From the NCBI GenBank assembly GCA_000151295.1, contig GG745353.1:183300-196051 (forward strand): a stretch of 12,752 bases of DNA, written 5' to 3'. A program made the position numbers and the translations under genes. The notes beneath the pieces are model-generated. The model searched no databases, was not told the DNA's origin, and saw only the letters and a list, made by a program, of their open reading frames with translations. Of the stretch, positions 1-8,694 are shown in pieces; position 1 is the stretch's first letter; every line of letters starts with the position of its first letter. This DNA is from Allomyces macrogynus ATCC 38327 (taxonomy: Eukaryota > Blastocladiomycota > Blastocladiomycetes > Blastocladiales > Blastocladiaceae).

Positions 1-1137
1 TCGCGCTCGCACGGCATGGCGCAAAACAACGGCTACCCGCTCGGTCACCCGTCGCAGCCGCTGACCTCGCACAACGCGCCCAAGCGCACCTCCTCGATGC
101 GGTCCTCGCAGAGCTACCAAGGCGCTCCACCGCGCGGCGCCTCGGCCAGTCCCGCTGTCCCTCAAGTCGACCCGTCACGCATCCCCGCCGGCAGCTACGC
201 GGCGCACGCTTTACCCGGCGGCGTGCACCCGTTCGAGTACCCCGACCAACAGCAGCCGTACTACGACCAGCAGCATGATACGCACGGCCACGACGACGAC
301 GCGGACCCCGACGAGCCGCCGCTCGCGCACCCCTTCGTCAACCCGCGGCAGCCGCCGTCCGACTTTAACTCGATTGTGCGCCACATTTCGCTCCCGCGCG
401 GCGCAATGACGGGCTCGCCCGCGCCCAACGACGACGACGCGTCTACCGGGAACGCATCGGCCGCATCTAACACCTCGGTCAGCCGCAACCTGACCCCCGA
501 GGAAATGGCCGCCATGGAAGCCGACGAGTGCATTCAGCGCGGGATCGTACTGCACGAACAGCTCGACCTGGCGGCATCGACGGACCTGTTCAAGCGCGCG
601 GCCGACTTGGGGTCGCCCACGGGCATGTACCTGTACGGGATGGCGTTGCGGTCTGGGTGGGGGGTCGCCGTCGACGCGCCCGCGTCCTTTGTCTACCTGT
701 CGCGCGCAGCCGACTTGGCCATGCGGCAGGCGCAGGCGGCCAAATCCAACGGGACCGGCGGTCCGGGGGTCGCTGCACGCGAACTGACGCTGGCGATTTA
801 CGAGCTCGGTCAATCGTTCCGGAACGGGTGGGGCGTGAAACGGTGTCGCCGGACGGGCGCGTTCTACTTGCAGATTGCGGCCAACCTCGGGGACCCGGAC
901 GCGCAGGTGGATGTGGCGACCTGCTATTTGAACGGGGACGGCGTCAAGCGTGACAAGCAGGCGGCCGCGCGGTTTTTCCGACTCGCGTCGAACCAAGGGA
1001 TCGAGTTGCCCGGGAACTCGTGGATCTGGAAAGCGAAATATGACGGGTGTGGGGTCGTGCGCAAGCCGAGTAAGCGGCATGGTGGGGCGAGCGCGCCGTC
1101 GGAGCCGGGCACGTTGCGGACGGCGCTCAGCTCGTGA
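1..1137 (+). CDS. Sel1-repeat protein, Nif1/Dsf2 family (5' partial)
   Basis: The reading frame is open from base 1 and the first in-frame ATG is at 16, so the gene probably starts outside the window. From that ATG 373 residues are seen. Residues 1-160 are low complexity, rich in Pro, Ser, Gln and Asp, and probably disordered. From about 165 a helical Sel1/TPR-like solenoid begins, with repeats near 198-235, 257-293 and 294-330 carrying the usual G-x-x-x-G-W-G-V and A-x-x-x-x-x-A-A-x-x-G signatures. The block G-N-S-W-I-W-K-A-K-Y (333-342) closely resembles the C-terminal signature I recall in fungal Nif1/Dsf2-type Sel1 proteins. In fission yeast Nif1 is a mitosis inhibitor that interacts with Nim1 kinase; that role is carried over by family only. 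Sel1 repeats serve protein-protein binding, so no enzymatic activity is expected. The gene ends at TGA 1135-1137. Confidence 0.85.
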   Translation, partial: SRSHGMAQNNGYPLGHPSQPLTSHNAPKRTSSMRSSQSYQGAPPRGASASPAVPQVDPSRIPAGSYAAHALPGGVHPFEYPDQQQPYYDQQHDTHGHDDDADPDEPPLAHPFVNPRQPPSDFNSIVRHISLPRGAMTGSPAPNDDDASTGNASAASNTSVSRNLTPEEMAAMEADECIQRGIVLHEQLDLAASTDLFKRAADLGSPTGMYLYGMALRSGWGVAVDAPASFVYLSRAADLAMRQAQAAKSNGTGGPGVAARELTLAIYELGQSFRNGWGVKRCRRTGAFYLQIAANLGDPDAQVDVATCYLNGDGVKRDKQAAARFFRLASNQGIELPGNSWIWKAKYDGCGVVRKPSKRHGGASAPSEPGTLRTALSS

Positions 1138-2064
1138 GCGTCGTTTGTGCAGTCGCGCGGTTTTTTCGTTGTACATGCTCTCCTCCTGCTCTCTCTCGCC
1201 TCGCACGTCGATGGCGGCGGCGCTCACGGCCGCAAGCGTGAGACCGCCGTCATCTGCACGGGATCCTCCCCCGCGCGAGCGAGTCAAATGGGAAATCATT
1301 GGAGTTCACGTTCCGCTCGTTTTTGTTGCTGCTGCTACCGCCGCTCGCTGCTCGTTGTATCAATTGTAGAAATGCCTATTGCGATGTGAACGGACAAATG
1401 CCGAAACCCATCCTGTCTGACTTGTTGTTCGGTGGATGCCGGCAGAGGCCGCGTCGTCGTCGGGTCAGCGGCCTCGTTGCCGCCGTCGTCGTGGCAGCAG
1501 TGGTTGCGCGACCGGCCGAGACATGGCTGTGGCACACGACCGTGACGCTCTCGTCGCCAGATTCGGCCAGCACCGCAACGCGGCGCAGGTTCCTCTCCTT
1601 CCGCCACGCTTCCCTTCTCGCTGCCAAGACCCGGGCCCACCGGCTACCCGGATCCGCGACCTCGGCAAAGTGGAGCCATCGCTCGCCTTGGTGCACGGTT
1701 CCCCTCGCCACCACGGCCGGCTGCCCGCATTCGCTCCACTATTCCAGAACGCATCGGCCCCAGCGCCGACTGCTCGCGCACGTCATGAGACATGCAGCCG
1801 CGCACGAACCCATGACCACCCTTGGATCCATCCGGGGCCGCAAACGCCGGGCCGGGTCCCCTGGCATCCGGCCGACCGACTCGGCAGCCTTGCCCGCGCG
1901 CGGGGTGCCGACGCCGTTGACTCCAGTTCTGGTCGGGCGCGCGCCGATTCACCGCCCTGCGCGGCCCCAAGATCCACGACGGCGCGTCGCTCTGCGTCGG
2001 TGTCGATTTCGCTCGCGCACTGCCGACTCCCTCGCGTCGCACGCGACCGACTTGCGCCCGCTCA
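1138..2064. other. Intergenic region upstream of left NmrA copy
   Basis: About 930 bases without a gene I can support. Long frames exist on both strands, but their translations are Arg/Pro/Ala-rich and typical of open frames in GC-rich DNA, with no recognisable domain. The region should hold the 3' UTR of the Sel1-repeat gene and the upstream regulatory DNA of the left NmrA copy. Its last part (about 2040-2064) is partly similar to the flank of the other arm (12476 onward, reverse complement), with small indels. Confidence 0.6.
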
Positions 2065-2087
2065 CTCGCGCCAGTCCGCAGCGCGCG

Positions 2088-2095
2088 TATAAGTA
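2088..2095 (+). promoter_or_regulatory. TATA box of left NmrA copy
   Basis: TATAAGTA stands 136 nt upstream of the ATG at 2231. It is followed by a pyrimidine-rich stretch that ends as CTCTCTCC directly before the start codon (about 2199-2230), a pattern common in strongly expressed fungal genes. It lies inside the repeated arm, so both copies share it. Confidence 0.6.
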
Positions 2096-2230
2096 CCGAG
2101 CGCTCCCCCGCGCCGGTCGCCGACTCGCCAGGACACGCACTCCCGCACCTGTTCTGAATCCCGCACCCGCGCCGTACCCGCTCGTACCCCGCGACCGCGA
2201 CCCCGCTCCCCACTCTCTCCACGTCTCTCC

Positions 2231-3259
2231 ATGTTCGGCAGCATGTTCGGCTCGACGACCACGACCACGACGCGCGGCAAGGTGTTTGTGACCGAGGGCG
2301 ACGCGTGGGTCGGGTTCTACGCGGCCTACTCGCTCATCAAGCAGGGCCAGTTCACCAAGGTGCTCGTCGGCGTGCGCAAGGACCGCCGCCGCGACTCGGA
2401 CCTGATCCAGCAGCTCGAGTCGATGGGCGCCGAGATCATCGAGTACGACCCGACGTCGGCGACGGGCAACTGGACGCAGCACCTGGCCGGCGTGCAGAGC
2501 ATGGTGCTCGTGCCCGTGCACGACGTGCACAAGATGGCCGAGTACTCGATCAACGTGCTCAAGGCCGCCGACCGCGAGCAGGCGTGCAAGCATCTCGTGC
2601 TCTGGTCGTGCCTCGGCGCCGGGCTGGTCCAGGGCGCCGGCGGCCAGGGCAAGGACGAGGCCATTTTCCGCCAGTTCTACGAGATTGAGCAGGCCGTGCG
2701 CGCGTGCCAGCAGCTCGACCAGTGGGTGACGCTGCGCCTCGGGTTCTTGATGCAGCAGTTCTTTGCGCTCTCGTCGGTCATGCAGAACCGCGGCCTGTTC
2801 CCGCTGACCTCCAAGACGGGCAAGCTCGCGCCCGTCAACCTCAAGGACATTGGCCACGCGACGGCGATGCTGCTCGCCGACCCCAACAACATCAAGAAGG
2901 ACCACGGCCAGACGCTGATCTTGACGGGCACGCGCGCCGTTTCGGGCCCGCAGCTCGTCGAGATTGCCAACCAGACGCTCGACGCGCAGATCCAGTTCCA
3001 GGAGGTCTCGGTCGACCAGATGCGCGAGATTCTCGGCAAGAACGACAAGGTCGACGAGGCCGACCTGTGCATCTTCATGGGGTACCTGTGTCTGCTCAAG
3101 GCCAACAAGCTCGATATCGTCACCAAGGACCTGACCAACTTGATTGGCCGCGACCCCGCCGACATCAAGGCCTTCTTCAAGGAGAACCGCGACTCGTTCC
3201 GCCCGCACCGGTCGCACATGGACGCGCGCGTCATGCGCGAGGTCACGCGCTCGCAGTAA
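2231..3259 (+). CDS. NmrA-like NAD(P)-binding protein, left copy
   Basis: A complete intronless gene of 342 residues, a normal length for NmrA-like atypical short-chain dehydrogenases. An N-terminal Thr run (9-14) precedes the first Rossmann strand K-V-F-V-T (17-21). The usual T-G-A-T-G-x-x-G loop reads T-E-G-D-A-W-V-G (21-28), so the first glycine is replaced by Glu and only two of the three glycines remain. The second strand ends in V-R-K-D-R-R-R (48-54), a basic patch where family members bind NADP phosphate. The rest follows the NmrA fold, including a late F-F-K-E-N-R-D-S-F helix. NmrA proteins are often redox or nitrogen-state sensors rather than enzymes; the weakened loop fits that but does not prove it. 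Start: the ATG at 2231 follows the CT-rich leader; a second ATG four codons in is possible. Codon use is strongly GC-ending, which suggests high expression. Confidence 0.9.
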   Translation: MFGSMFGSTTTTTTRGKVFVTEGDAWVGFYAAYSLIKQGQFTKVLVGVRKDRRRDSDLIQQLESMGAEIIEYDPTSATGNWTQHLAGVQSMVLVPVHDVHKMAEYSINVLKAADREQACKHLVLWSCLGAGLVQGAGGQGKDEAIFRQFYEIEQAVRACQQLDQWVTLRLGFLMQQFFALSSVMQNRGLFPLTSKTGKLAPVNLKDIGHATAMLLADPNNIKKDHGQTLILTGTRAVSGPQLVEIANQTLDAQIQFQEVSVDQMREILGKNDKVDEADLCIFMGYLCLLKANKLDIVTKDLTNLIGRDPADIKAFFKENRDSFRPHRSHMDARVMREVTRSQ

Positions 3260-3295
3260 GCGGTTGTCGGCGCGGTCGTGTCGCCGTCGTCGCTT

Positions 3296-3334
<39 letters not shown>
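3296..3334 (+). repeat. (TCG)13 microsatellite in NmrA 3' flank, left
   Basis: Thirteen perfect TCG units followed by three TTG units (3335-3343), starting 37 nt after the NmrA stop codon. An A11 tract follows at 3429-3439. Both tracts have exactly the same length in the other arm. Confidence 0.95.
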
Positions 3335-3335
<1 letters not shown>

Positions 3336-3579
3336 TGTTGTTGAGTGTCGGCCGGTTTGGCGCTCCGTCGCGCCAAGAGTCGTTTGTGATCGTGTGATTC
3401 CCTTGTCTCTCCCTCTTCTGATTCCCCGAAAAAAAAAAACCATGTCGCGTGCCGTGTCGGTTGATGTCTCTCGCTCCTCTTCTCCACCATTCTCCGCGAC
3501 CCGCTGGGTGCAACGTCGTCTTTCTTCCCTTGTCATGAATCATGGGGTTGTTGGGCCAAGGTAAAATGTACAGCGGTGT

Positions 3580-4510
3580 CTTCTCCAGTTATCCATTGTT
3601 CACTTGCGAAGCGCTGTCAGCTTCAGGCCTGTTGCCTTGCCACTTTTGTTGGCATTGCCTTTCTTGTTGGCATTGCACCGTGCTTCAAGGATTGGCTTCC
3701 ACCGCGTCGGCGCCATACCTGTCTTGGTGCAGGCAATTCGCGAGAATCGGTCTTGAACGGTGACCTTTGCGCGTGGAAGTTTGCACATTCACGTCGTCAT
3801 ATTTTTCTGCCCCTCTCCTTTGCAATTCAGGCAAAGTGTCAGCGTAGACCTTGGTATCGTGCGCCGACATGGTTCAATCAGCCGTCGTCCACGAAGCTCG
3901 CGCGCGCAGACCACATCCGGATCAAGTGGTATAGGCACGAATATGAATGAGCTTGGCGAGTTTGCATGCCCGAGGTGCGGTCTCCAGTTTTTGCGGCTCA
4001 TCAGAGTGACCAGCACGCACGCTCGAATCCTGGGTTGAGGGGCGGTGGTAGTTGTCGGTCCATCCTGTGCCGAGACGTAGGTCCGCCTCGACCAAGGACG
4101 TTGCTGTGCATCAAATTCATCGATTGTTTCGGCGCCGATGCCACCGTCCATTCATGATACTTGAGGGGCGACTCGTGAAATGCTTCCGCTCTCTTCATCT
4201 GTTTGTGCTTTGCGATGGCCACAAGCATGCATTCATCCTCGTCCTTGTGCCAACGCCCTTTCTTTTGCGCTGCTGCTGCGACACCATGGCCACGAAACAT
4301 GCTCATAAGTCTGGCTGGAACGCAGCGCCAATAATTTTCGTGCTGGCGCGGCCGCTTGAGCTGAGCCATCAAACGTGGACGAACCATGGACAAGGATGAC
4401 CACATCGAAGAAAACAGCATTCATGGCACAGACTCACATCATTCGTGTCGGCGCGACAAAATCAACTCAAATGGCCGGCAATCAACATGAAACATGAACA
4501 AGCGATCCAA
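3580..4510. other. Gene-free flank, diverged continuation of left arm
   Basis: I recognise no gene here. Short matches to the reverse complement of 10500-10960 occur in the same order with growing offset: AGCTTCAG at 3619-3626 against 10891-10898, CGTGGAAGTT at 3772-3781 against 10716-10725, and a roughly 40-nt block at 3890-3929 against 10544-10586 sharing CACGAA and GGATCAA. A 13-nt direct repeat (TTGTTGGCATTGC) occurs at 3646-3658 and 3664-3676. A frame at 4001-4420 minus contains a Myb-like looking stretch, but it is unsupported. Confidence 0.5.
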
Positions 4511-4524
4511 ACCAGTGACCTTGG

Positions 4525-5046
4525 TCACTCGAAATCGTCCTCGTGCAGCGCGAGACACACGGTACCATACTCCCACTTGGCAATCGTTTCCGCCGCGCCT
4601 CGAATGGCTGTCAACGACGTGCGCGACTGGCCATGCCGCTGCCGCCGCCGCCTGTTGGCGTACCACCAGCCTTCAATGACCCACCAGGCCACATACGACA
4701 CGTCCACCAAATACCAGTCACAGAACGCGCTTCTAAATTGCAACAGCAACCTTTTTGCAGCATGCGAGGATCACCTCGCGCTGGAGTTCGAGCGCGTTCA
4801 CGTGCATCTGGATCATATCAAACCGCAGCAGCTCGCCCTCCGCGTCAGCGACTTCCTCGATAAAATCGAGAAGCACCGTCGTCGGGAAAGGATTACCGCT
4901 GCGCCGCAGGTCCGCGACCGCCGTTGGGTCCAGTTCGAGGTTCTCAATCACATCGCGCAGCGACAGACCTGCAAAGTTAGCGTCGTTGGCGTCGAGTCGA
5001 GCGGGATACGGCGCCAGCCATCAGCACGGTCGCGGAACATGACGGG
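4525..5046 (-). pseudogene. Decayed small gene, copy A (unrecognised family)
   Basis: The minus strand encodes a stretch clearly homologous to copy B near 9400-9700. From 5020 to 4733 one frame reads through conserved blocks: R-L-D-A-N-D-A-N-F-A-G-L-S-L-R (about 4999-4955), V-L-L-D-F-I, then L-L-R-F-D-M-I-Q-M-H. It stops at 4733. Just before that an A5 run gives one extra base compared with copy B, and in the shifted frame the protein continues L-L-L-Q-F and then a Trp/Tyr-rich segment (C-D-W-Y-L-V-D, A-W-W-V-I-E-G-W-W-Y) to a stop at 4525. Upstream, a TGA at 5021-5023 breaks the frame where copy B reads on; the nucleotide similarity continues in other frames to about 5046. I see two or more frameshifts and no credible ATG, so it looks like a pseudogene. 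Introns could explain some breaks, but the gaps are too short (about 24 nt). Function unknown. Confidence 0.6.
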
Positions 5047-5422
5047 GCCCTGGTGGTGGTTGTGTGGACGAGTGTATGGCGATGTGATCAAAGCCATCCA
5101 GCTGTTCTCACTTTGGCCACTTGCACACGGGTTTACCTGGTTGATGGAACGATGGAAACCCAGGTCATAGCGTCCACCACACCACGCCACCACATCGTAC
5201 CTATTGGTTTGGATCTGCAGACAGACTAAGCAATGGAGGGAACTCTGCGTCGCCCAGTTATATATGTGATCAGCTTGCGCGTTCGATTGAAATGGCACTC
5301 ACGCCTTCCCCTCTCTTGGTTTGAAGTCAAAAGCAAGCCGGATGTCGACAGTACAGGCGGATATTGCATCCTGATCCCATCCCAGGTCCTACCCGGTGCA
5401 TCGTTGTAAATACGATCAACCA

Positions 5423-5428
5423 TTTATT
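5423..5428 (-). promoter_or_regulatory. Poly(A)-signal-like AATAAA after BioF
   Basis: AATAAA on the minus strand about 18 nt past the BioF stop codon, in an A/T-rich patch. Fungal poly(A) signals are loose, so this is only a plausible 3' end element. Confidence 0.4.
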
Positions 5429-5445
5429 TAGTCGGCTCAGATCCC

Positions 5446-6981
5446 TCATAATTTCGCGGCCATCTCGAAACTATCACCAGCTGCAATCTGATCTGCGCCA
5501 ACTGCCCGCGCCATGGCATCGACAAGCGCCAGGATCGCTGTGTTCGAGTTGAACGTGTGCAAACACAGGCGAATACGCTCGGCACCCTTGGGTACGGTCG
5601 GTGCGCGGATTGGGAGCGTGTACCACCCTTGCTCGCGCAGATCGCGCGCGATCCGGACCACGGCCGCGTTGCCGCCCGCAACACGGATTCCTTGAATGTG
5701 CGTGGTGGACGGGACGAGATCGAGTGACGGGTACCGAGAGCAGGCGGAGCGGAATGTGGCGATGCGCACTTGGAGGTCGCGTTGCAACTACAAAACGGAC
5801 TGTCAAGATGAGCTCACTGTCCAAAGATTGCAACCGCCGCCGACGCCGGTGGACAAGGTGCCGCACCTGCTCGGCGTGCCCTTCGAGGAACGTGTAGGCG
5901 CACTCGATGGCAATCAGCGCGCTGGTCGGCATCATGGTCGAGTAAACGAGTGGGCGCGCATAGTTGATCAGAGAGTCACGCACGGCTGCTGAGCAGAGGA
6001 ACACGGCTAGGTGGAACAGGGAACGAGTCAGCTTGCATGCCTTTCCCCCACGGCAACGATGGGGGTGCGGTACTCACCTCCATGGCACCCGATGCCCTTG
6101 CCAAACGTATGTAGCCGGAACGGGATCTTGTCTTCGAGGCCAAGTGCGCACACGAGACCCGTGCCGTTGAGCCCCATGGCGCCCGACGAATGTGCCTTGG
6201 TGACGGAGACAAAAAATCAATTGCACGTGCAATAGTTACCAAATCCTGTTGCATGCAAACGAACCTCATCCACAATCAAATGCACATTGACGTCCCCGAG
6301 CTCCTCAATCATGTCCACCAGTTCACGCAACGGCGCAACCGTTCCGTCCATTGAGTACACGGCCTCGACCGCAATGAAAATTGAACACGGCCTCGCAACA
6401 GCATCCACCGTTTCCCGCTCCCGCTCAGCGACAATGACAGTGCGGACCGCACCCACATCAGCATGCGGGACCGTGATGTGCCGCGGCGCACGCGTCGGTT
6501 TCCGGCCTACACCCAACCGTACGCCGTCCCAGACACTCGCGTGCACAAATTCGTCGAGCACGATCAAGTCTCCTGGTTGTGGAAGCGTCGCGAGCACGGC
6601 CAGGTTGGCCGCGTATCCGGAATTGAACAATAACCCTGCTTCAGAGCCGTGCAATCGCGCGAGCCGCGCTTCAAGCGCCGATGCACGAGGCGTATGGCCC
6701 GACAGGAGCCGTGACCCGGTTGCGCCGTGCGGCTGCGGAGTCGTGCCGTCCGGGTTCGACGCTGCAACAGTCGCAGCATGAATTGCCGAGGCAAGCGCTG
6801 GCGAGTGCGCGAGTCCGAGGTAATCGTTGGAAGCAAAGTCGCGGTCGGTCGTATAGGTCGGGTCCGTCAACGTGCGCGCAAGTGAGCGTGCGCGCCGCGA
6901 TGCCAGCGCATGGTCGACGTGCGCGAAGAAACTGGGCGCGGAGAGCGCTGCGACAGGTCCTGCTGTTGCTGTTGGGTCCAT
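5446..6981 (-). CDS. bioF: BioF-like 8-amino-7-oxononanoate synthase, four exons
   Basis: The alpha-oxoamine synthase family joins an acyl-CoA and an amino acid with PLP. BioF makes 8-amino-7-oxononanoate from pimeloyl-CoA and alanine for biotin. Exons on the minus strand: 6981-6265, 6195-6078, 6006-5867, 5787-5446. Introns of 69, 71 and 79 nt are GT-AG; the joined frame has 438 codons plus stop. Visible motifs: F-A-S-N-D-Y-L-G-L (49-57), G-A-T-G-S-R-L-L-S-G-H (86-96), V-H-A-S (146-149, His147 expected to stack on PLP), V-D-E-A-H (237-241, Asp238 on the PLP ring nitrogen), T-F-G-K-G (269-273, Lys272 the Schiff-base lysine), and the C-terminal R-A-P-T-V-P-K-G block. The product ends A-K-L, a type 1 peroxisomal signal, as reported for fungal BioF. 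The ATG at 6981 sits in GCCGCCATGG, a strong eukaryotic start context. The third intron's donor was chosen at 5866 because it keeps frame and family length. Another alpha-oxoamine synthase activity is possible. Confidence 0.88.
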
Positions 6982-7140
6982 GGCGGCTTGAAGGTGCAAG
7001 AGATGGTAGAGATGGAGCAGAGAGAAGCGATGACAGTGCTGGTTGTCCCCAACAAAGGATTGATCAAACACCGAGGCTTGTGCAGGGCTCTGCCCTGATA
7101 ATTGAGTGGCGGCCTTGGGTGTCTGTGTACTTGTCACGTG
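6982..7140 (-). promoter_or_regulatory. Probable BioF promoter region with CACGTG
   Basis: This is the DNA directly upstream of the BioF start. It contains a CACGTG E-box at 7135-7140, about 154 nt from the ATG. Such sites bind bHLH factors in fungi (Cbf1 and Sre1 types), but the hexamer is common enough by chance in this window that the assignment is weak. I see no clear TATA box. Confidence 0.3.
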
Positions 7141-7385
7141 GAAGGAAGGGTCTCCACGTCAGTCTCGCGGAGACGTGCGAGACGGTCACACCGGCGTCAG
7201 CGTTCGCCTGCATTTTCACGCAACGATGCCCGCAAGCGTGCAAGTCCTTACGCTTGTTCACAGCAACCACGCCAACGAAACGCCTACCGCTCAAGTAGAA
7301 GACCTTGAGCTAGCGTCGCTGGAGGCTTTTCTTTACCCTGGAGCGCTTCAAGGAGGATGGGCGCAGGAAGGTGACGTTGATGGTA

Positions 7386-7454
7386 GATGTCGCCACGCGC
7401 GGCGCTGCAATAGGAAAATCGAGCCCGGACGTGGGCGCAGTCGGGTGGAGAAGG
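7386..7454 (+). repeat. Dispersed degenerate repeat, copy R1
   Basis: It shares with R2 the block CCACGCG followed by GCTGCA, and with R3 the series GCGCTGCA, AAATCGAG, GGGCGC and GTCGGGTGGAGAA at matching spacing. It runs in the same orientation as R2 and R3. The matches are imperfect and found by eye. Confidence 0.5.
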
Positions 7455-8244
7455 TAAAGGATCTGTGCTTCGATTGTTATTTCGCACCTGCGCTCGTCCG
7501 CGCGTCCCGTTCTGTACGGGTTGCTTGTGCTGTGGTCAGAGGCATGCGCTGGTCAATTGGTGCTGCAACGGCTGCGCACCATGGCGCGCGTTCCCACTCG
7601 GCCGGCCGCAATGAAAGTGTGCAGTTTGAGAGGTTTCAACACCGCCGACGCAAGGTTCGACCGGTTATTGCCATGGCCGTGCGTGTTGGCCGGTCGCACT
7701 GAGTTCGTCCTCCGCTTCAGCATGCATTACACGCTCGGTCTTGGTTGCAAGCGACGTCGTGAGTCTCCATTCGCGGAAAACCACACCAGTACCATCGCCC
7801 ACCGCTACCGCGCGTGTTGGAATAGACTCGACAAATTTCTTTGGGGGACTCGCCGTGGCAACGATGAGAGCAATGCGCGCGAAAAGTCGACGGTTGCCTG
7901 TTGCACATGGCGGATTTGGCCGCGCATCGCGTTGTAAAGGACGAATAAACCGTTCACAAGGACAAGGGGAGAAGGTTGCGACACAACTTCTCAGTTGGAA
8001 TGTCGCTCCTCTTCTCTCTTTGCGCCTCTCCACACGTGTGGTCCTGTGTGGCTTGCTACCGTCGCGGCCACTGTCCACGCGAGTCGCCACGCTGCCATCT
8101 TCGCTGAGCAGGTTGGTCGGTCGTCTCCCCGGCCGCGCACCGCAGCGTGCGGTCCTGCTTGGACGTCGGACACGCTAGCGCGCGGTCTGTTTGGTTTTCC
8201 GCGACGCTGGTATGTGGGACAGGGCCCGAGCCGCACTGAGGCCT

Positions 8245-8323
8245 GATGCCACGCGTCGTGCTGCAGCAGTCGTATCAAGCGCGGGAAAAGGCGGTGTCGG
8301 GAGGAGAAGATGCCGGTACTGCA
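8245..8323 (+). repeat. Dispersed degenerate repeat, copy R2
   Basis: Similar to R1 (GATG, CCACGCG, GCTGCA, GTCGGGAGGAGAAG) and to R3 (GAGAA, then TGCCGG and CTGCAT). It is the most diverged of the three copies. Confidence 0.4.
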
Positions 8324-8512
8324 TTTTGCCTGGATCATGCGCTTGCTGCGCTCTCCAGTGCTTGGCCGCGTGACCTACAGTCACCCCTATTGTCACGCGT
8401 TGCAAATCGCTAACGCCGTGGCCGCGCGGTTTGAATTGCGGCGGCGTGTCCGCGGAAGTTGATGTGTTCCTGCCCGCAAACGACGCGGTCACTCGCGCGT
8501 TCTGGCGATCCG

Positions 8513-8627
8513 GTGCCGCGCTCGGGCGCTTGTGTGCCGCGCTCGGGCGCTTGTGTGCCGCGCTCGGGCGCTTGTGTGCCGCGCTCGGGCGCTTGTGTGC
8601 CGCGCTCGGGCGCTTGTGTGCCGCGCT
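8513..8627 (+). repeat. 21-bp minisatellite, five full units
   Basis: The unit CTCGGGCGCTTGTGTGCCGCG starts at 8521, 8542, 8563, 8584 and 8605 (each written here as one 21-bp period, CTCGGGCGCTT plus GTGTGCCGCG), preceded by a partial unit from 8513. The copies are identical. Because 21 is a multiple of three the array stays open in several frames, giving seven-residue repeats such as A-L-G-R-L-C-A (plus) and E-R-G-T-Q-A-P (minus). No flanking coding context supports translation. Confidence 0.95.
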
Positions 8628-8694
8628 GCACCACTCAAATCGAGTGCGGCCGCGGGCGCGGACGCGGTCGGGTGGAGAAAGTGCCGGCCCTGCA
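8620..8694 (+). repeat. Dispersed degenerate repeat, copy R3
   Basis: It starts at the downstream edge of the minisatellite. It shares GCGCTGCA, AAATCGAG, GGGCGCG and GTCGGGTGGAGAA with R1, and GAGAA, GTGCCGG and CTGCAT with R2. Weaker similarity to R1 may continue downstream (TCGTCC near 8716 against 7495). Confidence 0.5.

Larger units (their letters stand above)
2065..3579 (+). repeat. Left arm of 1,515-bp perfect inverted repeat
   Basis: This segment is the reverse complement of 10961-12475. Every landmark checked pairs exactly with coordinate sum 14540: start and stop of the NmrA frame, TATA box, the TCG run, the A11 tract and the arm ends. The translations of five overlapping frames are identical between arms, so no substitution was found by eye. 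The outer edge is a single mismatch at 2064 (A here, G in the partner), then nine more matching bases, then small indels. The inner edge is a one-base indel after 3579, a further match CTTCTCC, then divergence. The arm contains a whole transcription unit: about 166 bp of promoter, the coding region and about 320 bp of 3' flank. Confidence 0.95.

Noticed and set aside
1949..3490. Very long minus-strand frame (513 aa) opposite the left NmrA gene, and its 563-aa twin at 11050-12741 plus
   Set aside because: These are antisense shadows of the GC-rich, codon-biased NmrA gene; the translation is Arg/Val/Leu-rich with poly-Arg from the trinucleotide repeat and no domain.
3947..4038. C-P-R-C-G-L-Q-F stretch resembling a zinc finger (plus strand)
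   Set aside because: The second histidine spacing does not fit C2H2 and the frame is very short.
4001..4420. Minus-strand frame with a K-G-R-W-H-K-D-E-D-E stretch resembling a Myb/SANT start
   Set aside because: Only one short stretch resembles the motif, the later tryptophans are absent, and no counterpart or gene structure supports it.
4514..4529. AGTGACC-TT-GGTCACT small inverted repeat at the end of copy A
   Set aside because: Short stem, no context as terminator or protein site; could be chance.
4733..5020. Tiny introns to rescue copy A (for example a 24-nt GT-AG candidate near its A5 run)
   Set aside because: Too short for splicing given the 69-79 nt introns in the neighbouring gene; frameshift decay explains the pattern better.
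5788..5817. Alternative 30-nt third intron of BioF (donor GTGAGC near 5817)
   Set aside because: It would put the last exon out of frame and leave an insertion relative to family length; the 79-nt intron with donor at 5866 keeps frame and length.
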